A stretch of 64,000 bases of DNA from DASPRG01 sp963796125 (lineage in GTDB: Bacteria; Nitrospirota; Thermodesulfovibrionia; Thermodesulfovibrionales; SM23-35): positions 1 through 64,000 of the forward strand of contig CAWCKM010000045.1 in the NCBI GenBank assembly GCA_963796125.1, in the 5' to 3' direction. The notes under the pieces were generated by a model that was not told the origin of the DNA, searched no databases, and saw nothing but the letters and a program-made list of their open reading frames with translations. A program made the position numbers and the translations under genes. Positions 57,065-64,000 of the stretch are shown piece after piece (the first letter of the stretch is position 1; every line of letters begins with the position of its first letter).

Positions 57065-57411
57065 TGGTGGAGGCGGCGGGAATCGAACCCGCGTCCGAAA
57101 GTATGCTAACCCAGGTTTCTACATGCTTATTCTGCTTTTTCATCTCGGATAATGAAACGCCAGCAGGCGGGCTTTTCATCATCCCATCCCCTTTTGTCTT
57201 ACCCCAGGGTCAGGAGAAGTACCCTGAGGCCAGCCTGCTAACCTGCACTATCCCTGAAACACAGGCAATCTCAGGGTAGTGAGCCGCTTTAATTAAGCAG
57301 CGAGTGCCAGTTCGTTATTGGCTTTTGTGTTTGTTTCCGCCTTTTTACATGGTGACGGAACCATGGCATGCTGCCTGAGCCTCATAACCCCCGTCGAGAC
57401 CTTTCGCCCCC
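57065..57411 (-). ncRNA. ssrA: Transfer-messenger RNA (tmRNA)
   Basis: 5' GGGGGCGAAAGGTCTCGACG at 57411 and 3' GGTTCGATTCCCGCCGCCTCCACCA at 57065 form the tRNA-like domain with a seven-bp acceptor stem (one G-U) and an encoded CCA. The tag frame ends ...KANNELALAA then TAATTAA; a likely full tag is AETNTKANNELALAA. It rescues stalled ribosomes with SmpB, whose gene lies 58 bases upstream of it. Confidence 0.97.
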
Positions 57412-57469
57412 GACTTGCCGCAATGGGTGATAAGTCATGCGTAATGAGCTTCTCACGTAACAAAGCAGT

Positions 57470-57919
57470 TCACGCATTACGACTTTTGATGGCTCTTGCT
57501 ATTTCTCTTCTTGCATCTTTTTCCTTTATTGTTTCTCTTTTTTCAAAGAGCTTTTTGCCCCTTGCAAGGGCAATCTCAACCTTTGCAACAGGTCCTTTAA
57601 AATATATCTTAAGAGGGATAAGTGTAAATCCCCTCATTGCTGTTTTACCCCACAGCCTGTTTATTTCTTTTCGGTGCAGAAGGAGTTTCCTCGTTCTCAG
57701 AGGATCATGATTCATAATATTTCCATGACTGTAATGGCTTATGTGGCAGTTGAGAAGAAAGACCTCATGATCTTTAATTATTACATAACTTTCCTTTACA
57801 TTTGCTTTTCCTTCCCTGAGAGACTTTACCTCAGTCCCTGAGAGGGCAATCCCTGCCTCAAACGTTTCTTCTATATGGTAGTCGTGGTAGGCCTTCCTGT
57901 TCTGGCAGATAACCTTCAT
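57470..57919 (-). CDS. smpB: SsrA-binding protein SmpB
   Basis: A 149-residue SmpB: NRKAYHDYHIEETFEAGIALSGTEVKSLREGKANVKESYV and HDPLRTRKLLLHRKEINRL, with a basic C-terminus (EKDARREIARAIKSRNA) that would enter the mRNA channel. It delivers tmRNA to stalled ribosomes. The tmRNA gene lies directly after it on the same strand. Confidence 0.96.
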   Translation of the reverse strand: MKVICQNRKAYHDYHIEETFEAGIALSGTEVKSLREGKANVKESYVIIKDHEVFLLNCHISHYSHGNIMNHDPLRTRKLLLHRKEINRLWGKTAMRGFTLIPLKIYFKGPVAKVEIALARGKKLFEKRETIKEKDARREIARAIKSRNA

Positions 57920-57937
57920 TATTTAATTGTAACATTT

Positions 57938-59239
57938 CTAAGATCTGCCTACACAGTAGTATTTAAAACCTTTATCCTTAAGCTTTTGCGGTTCATAGAT
58001 ATTCCTCAAATCAAAGAAATAAGGTTCCTTAAGAAGCCTCTTGAGTTTGTCGAGTTCGAGGTTTCTGAACTGATTCCATTCAGTCACAATGACAAGGGCA
58101 TTTGCATCTTTCACTGCATCGTAGGGATCTTTGCAGTATGTTATGTCAGGGAGAATACTCTGTGTGCTTTTCATGGAAACCGGATCATAAGCTCTAATTT
58201 TTGCTTTCTCCTTGAGAAGCTGTTTGATGATATTGAGGGAAGGAGCTTCCCGAACATCGTCGGTATTCGGTTTAAAAGAAAGCCCAAGGATCGCAATTGT
58301 TTTGCCTTTCAGTGGACCCATCGCATCCTTAATCTTTTTGGTCATTGAATCTTGTTGCCTTTCGTTAGCTCTAATAGTAGCATCTACAATGCCGAGATCA
58401 ACACCATGTTCCTCAGCCATCTTCAAAAGGGCCAAAGTGTCCTTTGGCAGGCAGGAACCACCATAACCAGGCCCAGGATGAAGAAATTTAGGGTTAATTC
58501 TCTGGTCGAGACCCATGCCTTTTGCTACCATATGGACATCAGCTCCTACCTTCTCGCAGAGATTTGCAATTTCGTTGATGAAAGAAATCTTCATTGCGAG
58601 AAACGAGTTAGAGGCATACTTGATAAGCTCTGCACTTTCAATATTGGTAATTACAAAAGGAGTTTCTATGAGGTAAAGTGGTTTGTAAAGGTCCTTCATT
58701 ATAGAGATAGCCTGCGCGCTGTTTGCTCCTATCACGACCCTATTCGGTCTCATGAAATCCTCAATTGCAGAGCCTTCTCTGAGGAATTCAGGGTTTGAAA
58801 CGATATCAAAATCGACCTGCTCTTTCCGATGCTTTGAGACTATCTTCCTTATCCTGTCGCCTGTTCCCACAGGAACTGTACTCTTAGTAACGATAACCCT
58901 GTATCCATTTAGATTTGAGGCTATCTCTTTGGCAACCTCCTCAACATACTTGAGGTCTGCAGTGCCATCTCCTCTTGGAGGGGTCCCGACAGCTATGAAT
59001 ATAACCAGAGAAGACCTGACAGCTTCTGCAATATCTGTACTGAAAGTAAGGCGCCCTTGTTTTATGTTTCTCTGTACGAACTCCTCAAGGCCAGGCTCAA
59101 AAAAAGGGATAATGCCTTCTTTTAAAGATCTTATCCTTTTCTTATCCTTATCAATACACGTTACGAAGACACCAAATTCTGCAAAACAGGCTGCTGTGAC
59201 AAGTCCTACATAGCCCATTCCAATTATTCCTATATGCAT
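57938..59239 (-). CDS. UDP-glucose 6-dehydrogenase
   Basis: Intact, 433 residues: GIIGMGYVGLVTAACFAEFG (NAD site), NPEFLREGSAIEDFMRPNRVVIG, the catalytic cysteine in GPGYGGSCLPKDTLAL, and GLSFKPNTDDVREAP. It makes UDP-glucuronate for surface polysaccharides. GGAGAG precedes the ATG. It is divergent from a glycosyltransferase gene; the 261-base gap between them is AT-rich without other features that I can support. Confidence 0.94.
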   Translation of the reverse strand: MHIGIIGMGYVGLVTAACFAEFGVFVTCIDKDKKRIRSLKEGIIPFFEPGLEEFVQRNIKQGRLTFSTDIAEAVRSSLVIFIAVGTPPRGDGTADLKYVEEVAKEIASNLNGYRVIVTKSTVPVGTGDRIRKIVSKHRKEQVDFDIVSNPEFLREGSAIEDFMRPNRVVIGANSAQAISIMKDLYKPLYLIETPFVITNIESAELIKYASNSFLAMKISFINEIANLCEKVGADVHMVAKGMGLDQRINPKFLHPGPGYGGSCLPKDTLALLKMAEEHGVDLGIVDATIRANERQQDSMTKKIKDAMGPLKGKTIAILGLSFKPNTDDVREAPSLNIIKQLLKEKAKIRAYDPVSMKSTQSILPDITYCKDPYDAVKDANALVIVTEWNQFRNLELDKLKRLLKEPYFFDLRNIYEPQKLKDKGFKYYCVGRS

Positions 59240-59500
59240 ATCTCTCTCCTATTTATTCTCATTTATGGTGCTCAGACAGAACATTAAGGTAAATTCTATC
59301 CTCAAAGGGGTTGAATTTACTCAAATAGTGTATCCTGCCCTACAGTATAAATATTTTCATGAGATATTGACCACTTTAACTGTAATAAAAGTGCAGCGCT
59401 AAAAACAAGCAAAACAAATAACGTATTACTTCATTTCAGGTATAATTTATACTGGCATAGTCAAAGGCTACCCTGTAAATCAGTTCGAGGAAATAACCTT

Positions 59501-60271
59501 TTGAACAGAAAAAAAATTTCAGTATATATTATTTCATATAATGAAGAAGCAAAAATTCGAGAGTGCCTCGAAAGTGTAAAGTGGGCTGATGAGATTGTTG
59601 TCCTTGACTCTTTCAGTACGGATAAAACCGTTGAGATATGCCGTGAATATACAGATAAAGTTATCCAGCATGAATTTGCAGGATTTGGTAAGTCCCGAAA
59701 TGTTGCTGTGCAACATACAAGCTATGACTGGGTACTCAGTGTCGATGCAGATGAAAGGGTAACCAGGGAACTGAGAGACGAAATTCTTGAGAAGTTAAAA
59801 ACTGAACCCGATGCCGATGCATATTTTGTACCCCGGATAAACTTTTTCTTAGGTCACAGGGTAAGGCATTGTGGATGGTATCCTGATTACCGTCAACTAC
59901 AGTTCTTTCATAAGGACAGGGTGAAATACAGCGACCAGTTAGTGCATGAGGGATTTATCTTATCAGGTGATGCCTCATATCTCCACGGACATATTCTCCA
60001 TTATCCCTTTATGAATCTGGATCAGTTCTTCAGGAAGATGGATCTTTACTCTTCTTTACGGGCAGAAGAAATGTTCAGGCAGAATAAGAGATTTAAAATA
60101 TATCATTTATTTTTCAATCCCTTATCAATGTTTATAAAGATCTTTATTCTCAAACGTGGCTTTCTTGACGGGACGGTCGGATTAATGATTTCCATGCTTT
60201 ACGCCTATTACACATTGGTAAAATATGCAAAACTGTGGGAAAAAATCGAGAAGACTAAAGAAACTGACTAA
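59501..60271 (+). CDS. Family 2 glycosyltransferase (WaaE/KdtX-like)
   Basis: A 256-residue GT2 enzyme: SVYIISYNEEAKIRECLESVKWADEIVVLDSFSTDKT, WVLSVDADERV and the WaaE-like end RHCGWYPDYRQLQFFHKD and FIKIFILKRGFLDG. It likely adds glucose or a similar sugar to the lipopolysaccharide core. TTG at 59501 is used; GAGGAA lies about ten bases upstream. LPS genes lpxK and hldE are in the window but distant. Confidence 0.9.
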   Translation: MNRKKISVYIISYNEEAKIRECLESVKWADEIVVLDSFSTDKTVEICREYTDKVIQHEFAGFGKSRNVAVQHTSYDWVLSVDADERVTRELRDEILEKLKTEPDADAYFVPRINFFLGHRVRHCGWYPDYRQLQFFHKDRVKYSDQLVHEGFILSGDASYLHGHILHYPFMNLDQFFRKMDLYSSLRAEEMFRQNKRFKIYHLFFNPLSMFIKIFILKRGFLDGTVGLMISMLYAYYTLVKYAKLWEKIEKTKETD

Positions 60272-60419
60272 TATGTCTAATTCACAAAGAGAATAAACAA
60301 AGGGTATAGTATTTGTCCCAGAATAGCTCTCATTCATCCTTCCTCACGATCACTACTGGTTATGAGTATCAATGTTTCTCTCCGAAGGGGAGCGTTCACT
60401 CGGTATGGTATATTAATGT

Positions 60420-61146
60420 ATGATTGTTATTCCTGCAATAGATTTGATAGACGGGCAATGCGTCAGGCTTTTCCAGGGTAAAAGGGAGGCTGTAACAACA
60501 TATTCGAACGATCCCGGAGCTATTGCAAAACGGTGGGAATCCTTCGGAGCGGAACTTATTCATATTGTTGACCTCGATGGTGCATTCACAGGCAATCAGG
60601 CAAACCTTAGATGCTATAAAAAAGATCAGAGAATCAGTAGAAATTCCTCTCCAGGTGGGAGGAGGTATAAGGAACATAGAAAGTATCACAAGACTCTTTT
60701 CATTAGGTATCGAGAGAGTCATTCTTGGAACTGCAGCCATAGAAGATCCAGAATTTGTGAAATCTTCCTGCAGTAAATATCCGGGCCGGGTCTTGATAGG
60801 CATTGATGCGAAAGATGGAATGGTTGCTGTTAAAGGATGGAAGGAAGTTACGTCTTTTAATGTAAGGGAGATCGCAGGGCGTTTAGCAGTTGCAGGTGCT
60901 GCAGGTATTATTTACACCGATATAGCACGAGATGGTACACTTTCGGGACCAAATGTTAAAGCTGTAAAGGAGATGGTGGAAAGCGTGAGTATACCGGTAA
61001 TCGCAGCAGGCGGGGTCTCCAGCATCGAAGATATTAAAAAGCTTATGGGGATAAAAAACCTCTGGGGAACAATAACGGGTAAAGCAATTTATTCAGGAAC
61101 ACCTTGATTTGAAGAGGCAATTAAACTCGTAATGGGTAAAGTGTAA
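60420..61146 (+). CDS. hisA: HisA, phosphoribosyl isomerase (frameshifted, in-frame TGA)
   Basis: VIPAIDLIDGQCVRLFQGK, IHIVDLDGAFTG, then after a break near 60600 PLQVGGGIRNIESI, GIDAKDGMVAVKGW, YTDIARDGTLSGPN and VIAAGGVSS. The C-terminus has a TGA after YSGTP, and FEEAIKLVMGKV continues in frame to 61146. Paired small indels (P-TGA-F in place of L-D-F) explain it best. HisA isomerises ProFAR in histidine synthesis. It is followed by hisF, 38 bases away. Confidence 0.9.
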
Positions 61147-61184
61147 TGAGTAAAAGATAGATTATCACGCTACTGGATTTCAGA

Positions 61185-62060
61185 GTGCTTGCTAAAAGAA
61201 TAATACCCTGTCTTGATGTAAAAGACGGCCGTGTTGTAAAAGGGGTGAGCTTTGTCAATTTAAGGGATGCGGGCGACCCTGTTGAGAATGCAAAGTTCTA
61301 TGATGAGCAGGGAGCTGATGAACTTATTTTTTTGGATATTACTGCCTCCCACGAAAAGAGGAATATAATCTTAGATGTTGTTATGAAAACAGCATCAGAT
61401 GTTTTTATGCCTCTTACTGTTGGCGGAGGAATCCGGACTATTGATGATATCAGAGACCTCCTTAAAGCCGGTTCTGACAAAGTATCAATCAATACAGCAG
61501 CTGTCAAAGACCCTTATTTTATTAGCAGGGCAGCAGAAAAGTTCGGGACCCAGTGTATCGTTGTTGCAATTGATGCAAAAAGAGTTTATGGCAGTTTGCC
61601 CGATACTACTCGGTGAAAGTGGTTTGAGGACAAAACCTTAGAAAGTGTGCATCTGAAATCTTCTGAAAAAGTCCCTTCCGTCTCCCCTTTATTAAAAGGG
61701 GGCGAAGGGGGATTATGGGCTATCTCGACGCATGGTGGGCGAAAGATGAAACCTATCAATGCTGTTCAATGGGCAAGAAAAATGGAAGAACTCGGTGCCG
61801 GAGAGATCATGCTTACGAGCATGGATATGGATGGGACGAAAGATGGATATGATATTGAATTAACCCGTACTATATCGGAATCTGTCTCTATTCCTGTTAT
61901 CGCCTCAGGCGGGGCCGGGAATCTCGAACACTTATACGAAGCCCTTGCATATGGAAAGGCAGACGCAGTCCTTGCAGCATCTATATTTCATTACAGGGAA
62001 TATACAATTAGGGAAGCAAAAGAGTATCTGAAGTCTAAGGGGGTAACTGTCAGGCTGTAG
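61185..62060 (+). CDS. hisF: HisF, imidazole glycerol phosphate synthase subunit, with a repeat insertion
   Basis: GTG start: LAKRIIPCLDVKDGRVVKGV, LTVGGGIRTIDDI and CIVVAIDAKRV, then an extra stretch of about 45 codons, then ISTHGGRK, GAGEIMLTSMDMDGTKDGYD and VIASGGAGN. The insertion has an in-frame TGA at 61614 but otherwise keeps the frame, and carries a palindromic element read as PSVSPLLKGGEGG. HisF makes the imidazole ring with HisH. The insertion lies in the loop before the conserved THGGRK, a position normally only a few residues long. Confidence 0.9.
61671..61713. repeat. C/G-rich palindromic element inside hisF
   Basis: CCCTTCCGTCTCCCCTTTATTAAAAGGGGGCGAAGGGGGATT pattern: C-rich left arm, TTTATTAAA centre, G-rich right arm. 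Same family as the copies at 15166, 15235 and 28373. Confidence 0.8.
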
Positions 62061-63108
62061 CTTTACTGCCTCCGGGTATCGTAATTTCCGGTGTAAGTAA
62101 TTTTAGCTCTATTCTCAAGGCTTCAATTATTTCGGCAGCACTGGTGCAGTCCTCAGTGTGAATATGGTGCCTTTTCTTGATAGCTGTTACTTCTACCTCA
62201 CGGAAAGCTCTTTGCATCAGAGTATCTTGCACAGAGAGAAGCGGCAACCTTTAATGTCTCGTCTGTAATCTCTCCGACTATCAGGGTTGTCGGACTTCCA
62301 TAGCCCTCGACCTTCAGGAGACAACCTTTTGCAGACAGGGACCAGATTTTCTCGTTCTCTATTTTGTTCCTTCCAACTATAATTTTGCATGAGGGAGAGA
62401 ACCTGAAATGCCTGCCGATCCTTAAAAGACTCAGGTCGTCTAAATCTGGATCAGGTTGATAAGTGAGCAGATCTTTCAGTCTGTGTGCATAGTGAGGTTC
62501 TGTAAGAAGACACCCCCCTGCAGGTGCTGGATAGTCTGTAAGACCGAAATCCTTTGCAAGAGTCATCTGGGGTTTTCTTGAGCGACCTCTAAAGTCAAAA
62601 AGCATTTCCCTATTTATTATGCCTTTGATTTCAGGAATTGTAATTTTCAACAGTTTTGCACTGAGTGGCCTTAGAACATAATCTGTAACGCCTGCCTCCT
62701 TATCAATAAGGTAGAGTATATTTTTTCTCTGGCTCATTGGTCTCTGGCCAAGAACCTCACCAGAAATTATGAAATCTGCCTCTGTTTTTTCCATAAAGTC
62801 CTTTGCTGCTTTAAGCATAAGGATTCTGCAATCTATACAGGGGTTCATATTTTTGCCATAACCAAATTTCGGTTTCTTTACTATCTCCATGAATTGATCT
62901 GATAGTTCAAAGATTCTAACCTCAAATCCGAACTTTTCTGCAGTGGAAAGGAGGTTTCTAGGAGACGAAGATCTGTCGGATATTTCATGATCGAAAGGGC
63001 GTGAAAAATTTTAATGCTGTAACCTCTGATTCCCTGTCTGAGGACTGTCAGGATCGAGAGTGTGCTGTCAAGGCCTCCTGAGAATAATGCGACCGCTCTA
63101 TGAGTCAT
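62050..63108 (-). CDS. PP-loop tRNA-thiolation-type enzyme (ThiI/MnmA-like, frameshifted)
   Basis: AVALFSGGLDSTLSILTVLRQG is the ATP-pyrophosphatase loop. FGYGKNMNPCIDCRILMLKAA and DFIISGEVLGQRPMSQRK place it among ThiI/MnmA-like thiolases; DYPAPAGGCLLTEPHYAHRLKDLL follows. A C-terminal domain ends in another frame with VEVTAIKKRHH and PEITIPGGSKATA. Breaks are near 63020 to 62890 and near 62235. It probably thiolates a tRNA uridine. It converges on hisF with an 11-base overlap. Confidence 0.78.
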
Positions 63109-63240
63109 GGATATTCAGTATATAAATGATCTCGTCAAATAGTGTTCAAGGATTCGAGGATTCAAGTGTTCTTAGTACTCAACTCCTAAGCCTTGTCCCT
63201 CACCTTATTTTAAAACTTTTTGAGATGAACCTTAGTGTAT

Positions 63241-64000
63241 TTATAGTTTATCATGATTTGCAACTAAGGACTTCCGCAATTGATCAGGTGTTGCTACTGC
63301 TGTTCCTACTTTCCCGACAACGATGCCTGCTGCATGGTTTGCGATAACAGCAGCATTCTTCATGCTTGCACCTGCTGCATGAGCAAGAGTAAAAGCCGCT
63401 ATTACCGTATCTCCTGCACCTGTTACATCATATACATCTTTTGTAACAGTAGGGATATGTGTTACTTTTTCTTTTTCAAAAAGACTCATGCCCTGTTCGC
63501 CCCGTGTAATAAGCACCGCGTCGCATGAGAGGGTTTTCAGAAGTCTCTTTCCTGCACTGATGAGGGATTTTTCATCCTTGATTTCTATCTCCTGATGCGA
63601 GCGATGCCTCTGCAAGGTTAGGGGTAATAAGGGAGACACCTGTATAAAATTTAAAATGACCTACCTTCGGATCAACAGAGACGAAGATATGAAAAGGTTT
63701 TGCAGTCTTTAACACTTCCTTTATGAGTTCAGAGGAAACAACGCCTTTCTTATAGTCTGATATAATCACTGCGTCATGGGTAGGTATTGCCTCTCGTATG
63801 ATACTCTAAGAGCTTTTTGAGAAATCTTTCCGTCTAACCTGTCTTTATCTTCCTTATCAAACCTTACAACCTGCTGATTATGGGCGATCACTCTTGTTTT
63901 TACTATTGTGTTTCTTGAACACCGGAAAACACCTTGATATCGGATTCCCTGTTTATCAAGAAGGTTTGTCAAAACATCTCCAGCCCTGTCATTGCCTATT
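63241..64000 (-). CDS. hldE: D-glycero-beta-D-manno-heptose-7-phosphate kinase (partial, frameshifted)
   Basis: The frames together give a PfkB-type sugar kinase: KTRVIAHNQQVVRFDKED, HDAVIISDYKKGVVSSELI, FVSVDPKVGHFKFYTGVSLITPNLAEA, VLITRGEQGMSLFE and the catalytic DVTGAGDTVIAAFTLAHAAGAS. This is HldA or the kinase half of HldE, which feeds ADP-heptose to the LPS core. The adenylyltransferase half is absent after the stop at 63241, so it is HldA-like. Breaks are near 63770 and 63600. The 5' end lies beyond the window. Confidence 0.88.

Noticed and set aside
56994..57279. Amidase N-terminal extension and an opposite-strand frame
   Set aside because: Both cover the tmRNA gene, whose ends and tag are clear.
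61081..61616. Stop-codon recoding (TGA as an amino acid)
   Set aside because: Many genes here end with TGA (for example parA, metK-region genes), and nearby indels explain the cases.
7578..61713. CRISPR-like array from repeated C/G-rich units
   Set aside because: The units are tens of kilobases apart with no regular spacers and no cas genes.

Overview
This window comes from a Gram-negative bacterium. The support is an LpxK lipid A kinase, a BamD-type lipoprotein, a TonB protein, an ADP-heptose pathway kinase and a Rne/Rng ribonuclease. A futalosine-route menaquinone gene (mqnA), an eight-haem c-type cytochrome, and the order radical SAM (TIGR03960-like) / DUF2344 / rng suggest an anaerobic or microaerophilic lineage such as Nitrospirota or a Desulfobacterota relative. 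That placement is inference; no rRNA is present. Base composition is moderate, with two clearly more GC-rich genes, the LOG-family gene at 3.6-4.3 kb and the alpha-amylase at 50.3-51.7 kb. Many conserved genes carry one or more frameshifts, often in short homopolymers, so much of the breakage is probably sequencing or assembly error. I annotate such genes as single loci and give the break points.

Layout. 0-6.9 kb: a partial copy of the PIN-toxin/folP junction found again at 44-45 kb, then an HNH protein, yajQ, an ATP-cone nuclease, rimI, a LOG protein and glycogen phosphorylase. 7-15 kb: lpxK, yjbQ with a PD-(D/E)XK-like protein, a divergent phosphoglycerate kinase with a Trm112-like protein, a HEAT-repeat protein, an unusual membrane protein with MshEN-like repeats, DUF72 and thioredoxin reductase. 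15-28 kb: bioB, mqnA, acs, the radical SAM/DUF2344/rng cluster, larE, bamD, siroheme dehydrogenase and cstA. 28-45 kb: multihaem cytochrome, parAB, an exported metallo-hydrolase, birA-coaX-galT-usp-JAB, a flavoprotein with tonB, ogt, cutA, two perfect parS-like palindromes, ccdA, mogA, MOSC, ahcY, metK, folP and a PIN/AbrB toxin-antitoxin pair.

45.6-51.7 kb is an accessory region. It holds a BrnT remnant, a small TadE/TadE/von Willebrand pilus-type cluster, a decayed Phd/PIN toxin-antitoxin locus, a decayed REP-associated tyrosine transposase and a GC-rich GH13 alpha-amylase. 51.7-64 kb returns to housekeeping: ftsH, rph, murI, a GerM-domain protein, an amidase, tmRNA next to smpB, UDP-glucose dehydrogenase, a glycosyltransferase, hisA, hisF, a tRNA-thiolation-type PP-loop enzyme and the heptose kinase hldE, which runs off the end.

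The most unusual signal is a family of C-rich/G-rich palindromic elements scattered through the window. They lie between genes, and several copies lie inside conserved genes: in frame in lpxK, inside mqnA and hisF, and at the bamD/siroheme junction. A different TCACT-rich tract sits inside the radical SAM gene. This resembles the protein-inserting palindromic elements known from Rickettsia, but the sequence is different.
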